Source of the DNA: Plazaster borealis
Taxonomy: Eukaryota > Echinodermata > Asteroidea > Forcipulatida > Labidiasteridae
DNA length: 64,000 bases
Direction: 5' to 3'
Assembly (NCBI GenBank): GCA_021014325.1
Contig: CM037472.1
Location: forward strand, 37,844,234-37,908,233
Both the position numbers and the translations under genes were made by a program. Shown here piece after piece: positions 1 through 9,632 of the stretch (its first letter is position 1; the number at the start of each line of letters is the position of its first letter). The notes under the pieces were generated by a model, which was not told where the DNA came from, did no database searches, and saw nothing but the letters and a program-made list of their open reading frames with translations.

Positions 1-362
1 TCCGATTTTTTGGCCATGAGAAAAAAAGTTATTAAATAGCCTGAAAAGTCTATCAAAGACCAGTGTCCACACTTTTTGTAACCCAACATATCCATGAAAT
101 AACAAACCTGTGAAAATTTGGGCTCAATCGGTCCTCAGAGTCACAAGAAAACAGTGAAATCCCCCCTTATATGTTTTCACTGTTTTCAATCATTTGGTTT
201 TGGACTTACAAGATAAAAACTAATTTTTAAACTAAAGCATTTCAAGCAAAAATATTTAAAGGGAAGCTTTCTACCATGACCATCTTCATACCATGTAATT
301 TATGTGCAAATCTGTGAACAATCATATTTTTTAGTCTTACCAATGTTGTACACACCCTTTAA
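1..362. mobile_element. MITE, family B-like, cut by window edge
   Basis: This stretch resembles the element at 9352-9632. It carries the module 'cctgtgaaaatttgggctca' shared by the TTAA MITE families and ends in 'cttaccaatgttgtacac' followed by CCCTTTAA. It abuts the next MITE at a shared TTAA. The left end is outside the window. No coding potential is apparent. Confidence 0.6.
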
Positions 363-727
363 AGGCACCGTACACATTTGGTAATGACTCAAAACAAATA
401 TTAGCATAAAAACTTACTTGGTAACGAGCAACGGAGAGCTGTTGATAGTATAAAACATTGTAGGAAACGACTCCCTCTGAAGTAACGTAGTTTTTGAGAA
501 AGATGTAATTTCTCACTAAAATAATATAAAACTTCTTTCAAGAAGTTTTTATTCCTATCTGAAAGCTCAAAAATTGGTACAACAAGGGTGTTTTTTCTTT
601 CATCATTTTCTTGCAACTTCGATTTGAGCCCAGATTTTGACAGGCTTGTTATTTTAGGCATATGTTGGGATACACCAAGTGAGCACACTGGTCTTTGACA
701 ATTACCAAACGTGTTCAGTGCCTTTAA
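359..727 (-). mobile_element. TTAA MITE, family A, copy 1
   Basis: A full-length family A element of about 370 bp. Its termini are inverted repeats starting AGGCAC/AGGYAY and containing the core 'GTTTGGTAAT', and it is flanked by TTAA on both sides (359-362 and 724-727). The centre holds the hairpin 'acttctttcaagaagt'. The direction given is relative to copies such as 41847-42221. Short open frames inside are shared by all copies and are not genes. Confidence 0.85.
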
Positions 728-1845
728 AGCCTAAACTACATGCACATGTAGGTTTGCCCATGTACTCAATAAAATGGTGCTACTTTTTACCAAGGTCCAA
801 GTATCATGTCTGCATCCATCAAGTGTATTACTGTTTGGTTAACCGTCCTTCTTATATTCCCCCTCAGGGTTCTGCCCACGGTGGTCGGTGCCGGAAAATC
901 CGCTCAGCACTCAGGATTCCCTGACCACCACTAGCCGAATTTTTTCGTTATCCGACCACCACACATTTTCCTTTCGTTTTTTGCCCATTTCCTTCAAAAT
1001 ATTTTCAACAACGTGTAAAAAAATTATTTACCAGTAAAAAGCTTCATCCAAAGTTTCGAGTAGCCTACTTCTTTGGTTTGAGTCTATTTTAATGATCCAG
1101 GATCGAGCATCCCTCCTGCCTGTACGATGTACGTACATTATATCCAACGACTCGCATTGATTTCGCAATGGTTTCCAGTCACGCTGATCATAGCTTTACG
1201 CTTGGAAAAACATGATACCAGTTTCATCACAGTGCGTACCCTATTCTATAGCGTTTAATACAATGGAAGATGAACTGCAGATTAAGCACCATGCTATAGA
1301 TGCTGTAAATTGTTTTCCCATGGCGGTAAAGGCGTGCGCACACTATGGAGGCCTACATTCAAGGCACAGCTGCAGGGCGCACATGTGTAACCACTCCGTG
1401 CACAATCGAAAGGAAATTGACTTGACCGTACTTGGAAAAACTTTTTTCCAGCACAAAAGAAATCCTGGGCAGAACCCTGCCCCCTTCTTAAGACTCCTTT
1501 AAGTTTTTAGTAGTTTCATGTTTTTAAGGGGTTCATGAAATTCCTGTTTCTGTTTACAGTTGTTTCATATTTATCGGTATGTTTATTGGCTTCTTGTTTT
1601 ACATCTTTATTTCTGTAAAGCGTCTTTTAGGCGGATTTTGGCACTTTATAAATACTGTTTATTATATTATGATTATTATCATGCCTGGTTATATGTACCA
1701 TCTGTGACTGGTATCCTGGTTATTTGTTGCTTAGCGGAAACATGTTAAAACTCCATTTTCTGCTTAAAAAGCACTATGAAGTTGGGCCCAGCAGTTTGAC
1801 TTCAACGGGATTGGAATGGGTAGGGTAGAGAAAAAGAATATTACA
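728..1845. other. Intronic or upstream DNA, no gene recognised
   Basis: This stretch lies upstream of the first TBP exon visible here and is probably TBP intron. I looked for the preceding TBP coding segment (the start of the first core repeat) and did not find it. Positions 1750-1788 look like the end of a 'gggcccaatttcat' MITE. Confidence 0.5.
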
Positions 1846-2177
1846 ATATTGGGTTTTGATTGTGTTTCATTTGGCATGCCAGCCCTCTAGTTTAAAACAA
1901 ACATAAACTTAACAAACAAACTTTAAACTTTCACTTTGTAGCAAAGTCACCAGGTTTTCAAAGTAATTTTTTATTTGTGATGTAGAGATTTGCAGCACTA
2001 ACAATATTAGATTTTGATTGTGTTTCATTTGGCATGCCAGCCCTCTAGTTTAAAACAAACATAGAAACTTTTCTCAAAAAAACAAAAAAACAAAAAAAAC
2101 ACTTTAAACTTTCACTTTTTAGCAAAGTCACCAGGTTTTCAAATTAATTTTTATTTGTGATGTAGAGATTTGCAGCG
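1846..2177 (+). repeat. Imperfect tandem duplication covering the TBP 3' splice site
   Basis: Two units, roughly 1846-1997 and 2003-2177, share 'tgtgtttcatttggcatgcc' and the end 'tgtgatgtagagatttgcagc'. The second unit has an extra A-rich run near 2070-2100. The duplication carries the intron end, the acceptor AG and the first 11 bases of the downstream TBP exon. The upstream copy is therefore a decoy acceptor at about 1984-1985. Confidence 0.85.
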
Positions 2178-2321
2178 GTCATCATGCGGATACGAGACCC
2201 AAGAACAACCGCCCTGATATTCAGCTCTGGTAAGATGGTGTGCACAGGAGCCAAAAGTGAGCAGGAGTCAAGGCTAGCAGCTAGAAAATATGCCAGGGTT
2301 GTTCAGAAACTAGGTTTCGAG
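2166..2321 (+). CDS. TBP: TATA-binding protein, internal exon (core repeat 1)
   Basis: This exon encodes 52 residues, from [10 protein letters not shown] to RVVQKLGFE, the second half of the first TBP saddle repeat. TBP is the general initiation factor that binds and bends TATA DNA for RNA polymerases I, II and III. The exon is phase 0 at both ends, with acceptor 'gatgtag' and donor 'gtgagt'. By comparison with yeast TBP it contains both first-repeat intercalating phenylalanines, in RFAAV and ALIFSSG. Small differences from the usual metazoan sequence include IRDP for IREP and SEQES for SEEQS. The earlier core exon and the N-terminal domain lie left of the window. It is bona fide TBP rather than TRF2, since the core is nearly identical to the family. 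Confidence 0.95.
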
Positions 2322-2342
2322 GTGAGTATTAACAACATAGAA

Positions 2343-2757
2343 TTATAATAATAATATTTTACATTTATACCACTCTTGACTCTATAATGTTTCTAAGCAC
2401 TACAGTATTTATCCTGCAGTTATGCGGAGCTGTGTTTTTGAGGTATGAGACCTATTCCTTTACATAGCACCATGTAATGGTTTACAAGGTGCTGTGGCGC
2501 AATATGCAGCCAATCAAACCAGGAACACTGTGGTAAACCCCTTCTCTTTACGGTAAGTGCACTGGTTTTTTTTAATGTGCATTACACAACACAGGGGACC
2601 TATGGCTTTCTGTCCCATCCGAAGGACGCAGCAGTAATGGTTAAGTGTCTTGCTTAAGGACACAAGTGTCATGACCGGGGCTCGATCCCATACCCTGCTG
2701 ATCAGAAAGACCAGAGCTTGAGTCCGGTGTTCTTATCTGCTCGGCCACGACACGCCA
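2343..2757 (-). mobile_element. tRNA-derived SINE, family S1, near full length
   Basis: Read on the minus strand, it has a tRNA-like head with an A-box-like 'cgtggccgagcagataag' and a B-box-like 'gggatcgagcc'. This is followed by a body containing 'gtccttaagcaagacactta' and ends in an ATT-rich tail near 2343. It matches the copy at 14763-15203. It sits inside a TBP intron, antisense to the gene. Confidence 0.85.
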
Positions 2758-2789
2758 ATGAACCACTGACCTTGTACCTTAGGAATCAA

Positions 2790-3232
2790 AGAACCTTATA
2801 AAAAAATTGGCAACGTACCGCTTATTTAGTGGTAAAATTATAAAGAAAGATACAACAAAATTCACATGTGAAAGTTTCAGCTGAATACAGTGTCTATATG
2901 CTGAGAAAACAGCGAAAAACTGTCACAGTATTTTCACAAGAACATCGAATCCATCCACATTTAGCGAGGTGACAGTGGGTACCAACCGCATCTCTGGCCG
3001 CAGCATTCGCGAACGGACACAAACTCTCAGAAATCTGAGAAAAGATGCATGCATGAATCAATTCTCAGATTCAAATGTTTTTGGGTGAAAAAATTTTGGG
3101 TCCAAATATTACTTCGAATGGAATCCTTTCTCAAAATAGTTTATAGTATCAACAGCTGCAGTGCTTCTCACCAAGAGAGTTTTTGGTCGTGAATTTTTGG
3201 AGTATTTACCAATTTGTGACCCTACCTTCAAG
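2790..3232 (-). mobile_element. MITE, family E, copy 1
   Basis: This is a reverse copy of the sequence at 61406-61830 and 33048-33425. Shared parts include 'gaaagtttcagctgaat', a 'ggccgcagcattc' block and the terminus 'gaccctacctt'. The outer boundary on the left is approximate. It is in the TBP intron. Confidence 0.65.
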
Positions 3233-3356
3233 GGTCAAGCTTGTGAAGTTTAGCTTGTGCAGAGCTGTCGTAAACTCTTCCTGATTCTGCAGAAGGTTCC
3301 CTGAAAATAAACCAATCTTTCCATGGTCTGATGAACAAATTTGAAAATCTCCCTAA

Positions 3357-4598
3357 CAGTGTTGTCACTAGCCCAAATTTAGTGCCGGTCGGAATTTTTT
3401 TTCAAGATGGTAAAATTCACGCTAAAAATGTGAAGTGAGCGTTGCAATGGACGCCATTGCAGTAAGCATCTCTTTTGATGAAACAATACATCATAGCAGA
3501 CAATGACAATTGCTATAATTTCTATCAAATTTTTAACAAAATATTTACTTAACGAAATGGCACCACCACCACCCCTACCTTATGCCTTAAAACTTAAGGC
3601 GCCAAACGAACCATGGATGAACGAACCATGGAGATACAGAAAATACAACAAGAAGATCGAGGCAACACGGCGATAGCGTGTTGAGCCTGCCAAACTTCGT
3701 TAATTCATAGGATTATTCTATTATTCAATAGGTAAGTTTACCCCATGCTGCCAAGTTTGTCCGATTTATTGAAGATTCTAAACTTGTCTCATAATATTTT
3801 ATAAATGTTTTCTTAATCAACTAAATTGAATAACCTGATTCCTGAATTTCTTAAAATGTTTGACCTCTACTATGGTACCTATTGTTATATTTTACAAGTA
3901 AAATGTCTGAGCGACTGTGATTGCTGAAAAGATCTCCCTGCAAAGAATTAGGTGTCCCGTCAGACCCGCACGCAAGTGATACTGCAGTTATCATACACAA
4001 GCGCCAGTGGAATTGCACGTGCAGGCAAAGGGAACATCACTATGAATGATCCGTCACTGCCAAACTTGGCAATCGCCCAAACTATAGCACCTTGAGTGAT
4101 ACAGTTGGGGAGCCGCAACTATAGTTGGGATCGCCCATAGAGCTCTGACGGTAACCGCACTGCAATGAGATACTGCGATCCCAACTATAGTTGGGCGATT
4201 GTCAAGTTGGGGCGGAACTACTACAAGTGAAAAGTTGCAGTCCCGCGAATAAGGTAGACGTTACGTAGCACATTGCTGCATATTTGCACGGTAGTTGATA
4301 CGGTACAACCAGACCGGGACAAAATAAATTAAGACGCACGAAAATGAGAAGTTATCAGTGAGTATTTGTCAGAAATTGTCAGGGACTGTCAGGAATGGAT
4401 ATTAAAACGAAACGCGATGTATTTTGTCATAAATACTGGAATTTATTGTTGGCTTCTGATGACAAAGTAATGAAATATTCAGCATTGCCGGTCGAAATAG
4501 TGCCGGTCGGTAAAGCTGTTAGCAAGGAAAAGTGCCGGTCGGGAATCTCCGAGTGCCGGCAGGCCCGACCGGCACCGACCGGCGTAGTGACAGCGCTG
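3357..4598. mobile_element. Non-autonomous hAT-like transposon
   Basis: The ends are inverted repeats, CAGTGTTGTCACTAG on the left and the inverse of CAGCGCTGTCACTACG on the right. Both are followed inward by GCCGGTCGG motifs. The element is flanked by perfect 8-bp direct repeats CTCCCTAA at 3349-3356 and 4599-4606, the target duplication length of hAT elements. It is about 1.24 kb long and I see no transposase-sized frame. It contains a smaller foldback at about 4051-4213 ('aactatagttggg' and its inverse). It lies within the TBP intron 2322-6216. Confidence 0.75.
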
Positions 4599-4959
4599 CT
4601 CCCTAATTATGGAAACTTATTCCCTGCTATGTTCAATGTAATTCTAAATATCTCCCTGATTGTTCTACAAAATCTCCCTGATTGCAAGATACAAATGTTT
4701 AGTCCTATTCAGGCTTAATGCTACACTGAGGCAACGGAGGCAATTGTCTCCAAGCCCCTGGTCATTGCCTTGGTGCCGCTTGAAATGTTCCAATAGAAAT
4801 TTACATGTCCCTTGCTGAGGTGCCCTTTACCAAGGAAGAAATGTCTTGCCTCTACAAGACCAGAGTATCAGGTCTGCATTGTTTAACCGCATTGAAGTCC
4901 ATTGCTAAAAGCACTTCATTTTCAAAATATTTGATGGAGACAAATTTGCAGCTGTGGTT

Positions 4960-5100
4960 TCCGGAAAGCTCTGCTTTTAAAGTTAAGTTAGTTTTGGGGT
5001 GAACAAGTTGACTAGAACAGGATTTGAACCTGTGACTTCCAGATGAACATGCCGACGCTCCACCAACTGAGCTATCTTGCCCTAATATTGGCGGTTTCCC
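4960..5100 (-). mobile_element. tRNA-derived SINE, family S4
   Basis: On the minus strand it has 'gatagctcagttggtggagc' (A box) and 'caggttcaaatcctg' (B box), followed by a body starting 'ttgttcacccc'. The acceptor stem does not pair, so it is not a functional tRNA gene. It stands head to head with the plus-strand copy at 5205-5400, and both share a 5' leader containing 'ttgacaaaat'. Confidence 0.8.
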
Positions 5101-5204
5101 CATTTTGTCAATATCTGTGAGAGATCATACCCAGTTTGCAAAAGAACCTGGGAAGCAGCAGTACATTGATCATCTTAAGGGGATGCAACTTTTTACTTCA
5201 AATT

Positions 5205-5400
5205 TAAAGAAATTGACAAAATAGGGAGTCTGCCAGTATCAGGGCTCGATAGCTCAGTTGGTAGAGCGCCAGCACAATAATCTGGAGGTCGCAGGTTCAA
5301 ATACAGTTCTAGTTGTTTTTTTCTTTGTTCACCCCAAAATTTGATTAAAATTAACACAGTCAGTTTTCCCTTGTGGTTTATTACTTGAATTTATGCTCGC
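5205..5400 (+). mobile_element. tRNA-derived SINE, family S4, inverted partner
   Basis: It has 'gatagctcagttggtagagc' and 'gcaggttcaaatac', then the body 'tttgttcaccccaaaat' and 'ccttgtggtttattacttg'. It shares the leader 'ttgacaaaatagggag' with the copy at 4960-5100, so the leader belongs to the element. Related fragments lie near 45870-46015 and 54228-54345. Confidence 0.8.
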
Positions 5401-5753
5401 CTTTTGGGCTGTTTTTTATGTGTTTTGTGATGGTCCAGTTGGTTTGAAATAATACCAGGAGGGCGGTATACTATACCCAAATCAGGGCGTGGTTTTTAAA
5501 TTTGTTTGAAGGAATGAAATGAGGGATGTAGATGACTGTGTGGCAAGTCACTGACAAGTCTGCAGCAGTTTTAGGCTATGTACCCCTCACATTGTAGGAA
5601 TAATACACATTTGGGATTTTTTTTCACAGGATCTCTGTCACATGTTTAATCAATCATAAATGACTCGACTCCACCTATTTTTTTCTTTGTATGAATTTTT
5701 GCTATTTTACAATGAGTGACAACCCATTCAGTTCATTATTGTAGGAGGTTCTA

Positions 5754-5870
5754 CATTCTGTAGCCAACATTCTGTAGCCATCATTCTGCAGCCAATATAC
5801 TGCAGCCAACATACTGCAGCCAACATTCTGCAGTCAACATTCTGCAGCCAACATTCTGTAGCCAACATTG
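5754..5870 (+). repeat. 15-bp minisatellite, about eight units
   Basis: Units of the form 'acattctgtagccaa' or 'acattctgcagccaa' repeat about eight times with a few substitutions (T/C in tgtag/tgcag, ttct/tact). It lies in the TBP intron. Confidence 0.9.
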
Positions 5871-5994
5871 CCACCTACTCCATGGGCTGAAACAGGGTTA
5901 ACCCCTTCACAGTCCGAAAGGATGTAGACATGGGTATCATCCTCTAGGAGCTTGGCTGGTAGAGCAGAATGCACTACCTTCCCAATTTTTTACG

Positions 5995-6121
5995 AAGCAA
6001 TTATAGTTAAGTGCCTTGCTCAAGGGCACAAGTGTCATGACCGGGATTCGAACCCACACTCTGCTGCTGACAACACCAGAGCTGGGGTCTGTTGAACTAG
6101 ACCGCTCGGTTACGACACACC
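5995..6121 (-). mobile_element. SINE family S1, 5' fragment
   Basis: The minus strand carries the tRNA-like head, with B-box-like 'gtgtgggttcgaatcc', and the start of the body 'gcccttgagcaaggcactta'. The rest of the body is missing. It lies in the TBP intron just upstream of the exon at 6217. Confidence 0.8.
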
Positions 6122-6216
6122 ACAAGAGAGCAATATTTGCTGTAATCACCCAATGATTTTAGTTCACAGTCCTAAGTGCATTATTTTCTAATACTAGTTC
6201 TTACAATTTGTTTCAG

Positions 6217-6320
6217 GCCACATTTATGGATTTTAAGATTCAGAACATGGTCGGCAGTTGTGATGTAAAGTTTCCCATCAGGCTAGAGGGTCTTGTACTC
6301 AAGCACAGCCAGTTCTCAAG
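6217..6320 (+). CDS. TBP: TATA-binding protein, internal exon (junction of core repeats)
   Basis: This exon encodes [17 protein letters not shown] and continues to LVLKHSQFS, ending with two bases of a Ser codon (phase 2). The acceptor is 'ttgtttcag' and the donor 'gtaagg'. It covers the end of repeat 1 and the start of repeat 2. With the preceding exon the segment reads GFEATFMDF, where human TBP has GFPAKFLDF. The Pro, Lys and Leu at these three places are replaced here, while the residues around them are conserved. The changes straddle the splice junction, but the frame and both splice sites are sound. Confidence 0.95.
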
Positions 6321-6363
6321 GTAAGGGCTTCACTTTGACCCCTTAAGCTCTTGTCACATTGCT

Positions 6364-6515
6364 CTTCTGCCCAATTTCATGTAGAGCTGCTGAAGCAGAA
6401 AATCGGGCTTAACAATTTCCTGCTATTAAGTAAAACTGAGAAGGATACCAGTCTCAGATGGTACTTGTGACAGGGTGTTTTGGCTGGTAACTTATTCTAC
6501 TGAGCATAATTTTGT
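6364..6515. mobile_element. MITE, family G fragment
   Basis: It contains 'cccaatttcatgtagagctg', 'agcagaaaatcgggctta', 'ggataccagtctcag' and 'ggctggtaacttattct', in the order seen in the full element at 13907-14102. The far terminus is missing. Confidence 0.65.
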
Positions 6516-6520
6516 TGTCC

Positions 6521-6893
6521 TTAAAGGTATCGTACACGTTTGGTAATGACTCAAAACAAATATTAGCATAAAAACTTACTTGGTAACAAGCAACGGAGAG
6601 CTATTGATGGTATAAAACATTGTAGGAAACGACTCCCTCTGAAGTAACGTAGTTTTTGAGAAAGAGGTAATTTCTCACTAAAATAATAAAAACTTCTTTC
6701 AAGAAGTTTTTATTTCTATCTGAAAGCACACAAATTTGTACAACAAGGGTGTTTTTTCTTTCATCATTTTCTTGCAACTTCGATGACCAATTGAGCCCAA
6801 ATTTTCACAGGCTTGTTATTTTATGCATATGTGGGATACACCAAGTGAGAACACTGGTCTTTGACAGTTACCAAACGTGTTCAGTGCCTTTAA
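6521..6893 (-). mobile_element. TTAA MITE, family A, copy 2
   Basis: Complete element flanked by TTAA (6521-6524 and 6890-6893), with central hairpin 'acttctttcaagaagt'. It sits in the TBP intron between the exons at 6217 and 7063. Confidence 0.9.
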
Positions 6894-7062
6894 GCAGCCC
6901 TTTGAAATTCAGCGCTGGTCTCTCTTCAATTATGCCTTGTTGGATGCAGTGAATCACGCAGTCTCATTGGAAGAGTATTTTACAGTGAAATGTGAATAAC
7001 GTAAGTGATTATATTCACGCGGTGAAGGTTTCTAATATCTGATTTCATTTATATCTTTCCAG

Positions 7063-7157
7063 CTATGAGCCAGAGTTATTTCCAGGTCTAATTTACAGAA
7101 TGGTCAAACCTAGGATAGTATTGCTAATATTTGTCTCTGGGAAGGTGGTTCTTACAG
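7063..7157 (+). CDS. TBP: TATA-binding protein, internal exon (core repeat 2)
   Basis: This exon completes the Ser codon split from the previous exon and encodes [16 protein letters not shown], then [16 protein letters not shown]. It ends with the first base of a Gly codon (phase 1). The acceptor is 'atctttccag' and the donor 'gtaatt'. Both second-repeat intercalating phenylalanines known from yeast TBP (in ELFPG and LLIFVSG) are present. The sequence is almost identical to other animal TBPs. Confidence 0.96.
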
Positions 7158-7435
7158 GTAATTGTTTGTATTTGTTCATTATTATCTCTCTTTTTTTCTC
7201 TCTTTTTTTCTGTTAAAGCTTCATGCTTGGGTTGTATCCATATCTGTATTACTTTTCAATTGTGCAATTGTAAAAAATTTCAATACTATTTTATAAATGT
7301 TTTGTAAATTGTTGATTGTATTTAATTCTTTTAATCCTTTCCTGTTATTGGCGGTTTTATTTGTTGGTTGTTGAAATAAAATAAACTATAATTTTGTTAA
7401 CCCTAACCCCCTAAGCATTTCTACTAAAAAGCTTC

Positions 7436-7500
7436 CACAACCCATCATACTCCAACAGTTTACTTATTTGAACAGTACACAACCCATCATACTCCAACAG
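7436..7500 (+). repeat. Short direct repeat in TBP intron
   Basis: The phrase 'cacaacccatcatactccaa' occurs twice about 42 bp apart, at about 7436 and 7478. It is probably a local duplication. Confidence 0.7.
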
Positions 7501-7797
7501 GTCCTGTGCTTCTGGACTGTGATTAAGTGGGTACTTTTCACAGTACTACTACTAGACCATTCAAATTCCAACAAAACCACTGTTTGATTTTGGCAGGCCT
7601 GGGGCGGTTAGGGTTTTAAATATAGAATTTGTTGTCAAGAGTTTAACATAAATATTTTCTCTCTTAGACACTTCTTGGTGTTCATGTGACATCTTTTTCT
7701 AGCACACTGGTTTCAGCTTTTCATTTGACGCTAAGACTCATTTGGGGTCTTCTTGTTTGAGCATTGGAAACTTCATGGAATGTGTCGTAATTTTTTG

Positions 7798-8191
7798 TTA
7801 AAGGGATTGTATACATTTGGTAATTGGAACCCACTGTTTGTTTTAATCCTATATAGTTGTAGATATATACCATAAAACTAACCTGTGAAAATTTCATTTC
7901 AAAGGTAGTAGTGTTTTTGAGATATTACTGAAAATCTGGAGTGGTTATGTCCACGCAGGAAGAATAATCTGCAATTGGAATACATAATCTGAGAAACGTT
8001 TCTGACAGAAACGCTTCTCAGATTCAATTTTGTTTGGATAAAAACTGATGTCTTTTTCCATAACCACATTACTTCAAAGCGAAATGTTTCTGAAAATGCC
8101 TTATACTATCAGAAGCTGCTGTTTTTCTTACCAAGTAAGTTTTTATTGGCATTAGTTTTATGAGTAATTACCAAATGTATAGACCCTTTAA
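7798..8191 (+). mobile_element. TTAA MITE, family C, copy 1
   Basis: It starts TTAAAGGGATTGTATAC, ends GTATAGACCCTTTAA, and has TTAA at both edges. The body has 'ggtagtagtgtttttgagat' and a central hairpin 'gagaaacgtttctg...cgcttctcag'. It lies in the last TBP intron, about 45 bp before the terminal exon. Confidence 0.85.
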
Positions 8192-8237
8192 ATTCTTTCT
8201 CTAACTCTATCTCTCTCCCTCTCTGCTGTCTTTACAG

Positions 8238-8317
8238 GTGCTAAAGTCCGACAAGAGATTAACGACGCCTTCAATAACATCTATCCGATTCTCAAGTCTT
8301 TCAAGAAGACGTCATAG
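8238..8317 (+). CDS. TBP: TATA-binding protein, terminal exon
   Basis: It completes a Gly codon and encodes [19 protein letters not shown] then SFKKTS, followed by TAG at 8315-8317. The acceptor is 'gctgtctttacag'. This is the C-terminal helix of the TBP core. It ends within a few residues of the usual family C terminus. The four exons here total 435 bases, that is 144 residues plus the stop, most of the 180-residue core domain. Confidence 0.96.
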
Positions 8318-9120
8318 TCTCTCAGAGCTCATATGAAAAAGACTTTAACCACAGTGTGGACCAAGATATTTTTTTAGTGACATCCAAAGTTAAGGAAGTG
8401 TTTGAAACAGTGGCTCTGGCTACAGCAATGGCTACATCCGTGAGCCCTTCATGTATTGTAGCTGCAGCCATCAGGCACAGCCGGAACTAAGTGCACTTTG
8501 TAGACGATGTCTGGAAAGTCTTGCAAATTGTCTTCCGCAGAGATCATGGTTAAGTGCTGCAGCCCAGCACTTGTGCCAAATAGATATATCTGCATGGGAT
8601 GTTTTGAGTTGACGTTGGCGCGAGGACAATCTTGTCGAGCCGTTGTGTGGATGTCTCGGCTGGAGGTCTTTCCATGAGAGTTTGCCAGTGCTGTGGAACA
8701 GCTGCTGGCAATACATACGTGATAATCGGACCAGCCATTTTGATTTTATGATTTCACAATTGTGAAGAGATCAAAGGAAGGCTCACTTCTAAAATAGTCA
8801 GAAGGAAGTTTTGTTGACATCCGAGTATAAGGCCACAATTGAAAAACAAAAAAAACTGTGTCAGCCACCCCCAAGTCAACTTGTTTCAACTGAAGCTTAC
8901 TGCCACGACTGTAGAAAAACTAATGACACTAAAATCTGGACATGACTTGCCTATAGGTAGAGATGCTAAACTGGCTACAATTGGTCATGGATTGTTGGTA
9001 TGTTTACAGGGTGGCAACAGGCATGTGCAGCATTGAAGACAAATGCCTGCATCTAATGGTCTTCCCACGACATTAAGAGTGTATGCGGCAATACAATAAA
9101 CCATGCAAGTCTTCTGTGAG
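8318..9120 (+). other. TBP: TBP 3' UTR (extent inferred)
   Basis: No repeat is obvious directly after the TBP stop. The first good polyadenylation signal is AATAAA at 9095-9100, which would give a 3' UTR of about 800 bases. The cleavage site itself is not visible. Open frames on the minus strand in this stretch resemble nothing I know. Confidence 0.5.
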
Positions 9121-9210
9121 CTTATATGTTTTTTGGAAACCTTAGGTTTTTAATCTTATTGCTTTAAGGCCTGTGGACATCATTGGTAAAATGTCAAAGA
9201 CTACGGGCCG

Positions 9211-9352
9211 ATTTCACAAAGAGCTAAGATCGATCTGAAGCTGTGTATCAATCTTAATTTCTAAGCCAAGTGGTGATGTCATAATACAAATCACTATGGT
9301 GATATTGACAACTCATCTTAAGATGAGTCTTAATGCTTTGTGAGTTTGAGCC
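9211..9352. mobile_element. Short foldback MITE, family I
   Basis: It starts 'gggccgatttcacaaagagc' and ends 'gctttgtgagtttgagccc', inverted with respect to each other. Inside are 'aagatcgatct' and its partner 'catcttaagatgagtcttaa'. The same termini bracket 33011-33592. Confidence 0.7.
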
Positions 9353-9632
9353 CAGTGTCCGCACTTTGTGAGACCCAACATAAACATGAAACAACAAACA
9401 TGTGACAGTTCAAGCTCAATCAGTCATCAGAGATTGGAAAAAACGGTGAATTAAAAACCCCATCACTGTTTTTAACATTGTTTTCAAACATAGGATTCCG
9501 GACTCGCGAGATCAAACTAATTTATTTATATATTTAAAAAAAACTATAGCATTTCAAGGGACTATCTCTATAACATGTGCAAATCTGTGAACATTTTTCA
9601 ATCTTACCAATGTTGTGCACACCCTTTAAGGA
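9352..9632. mobile_element. TTAA MITE, family B-like
   Basis: It resembles 1-362: 'agtgtccgcactttgtgaga', then 'caagctcaatcagtcatcag', and the terminus 'cttaccaatgttgtgcac' followed by CCCTTTAA. It immediately follows the family I element. Confidence 0.65.

Noticed and set aside
4395..4718. A 107-codon plus-strand frame
   Set aside because: It crosses the end of the hAT-like element and its target duplication; not a gene.
5010..5300. Functional tRNA genes
   Set aside because: A and B boxes are present but the acceptor stems do not pair, and the sequences continue into a shared SINE body; the same holds at 12420, 13010 and 14763.
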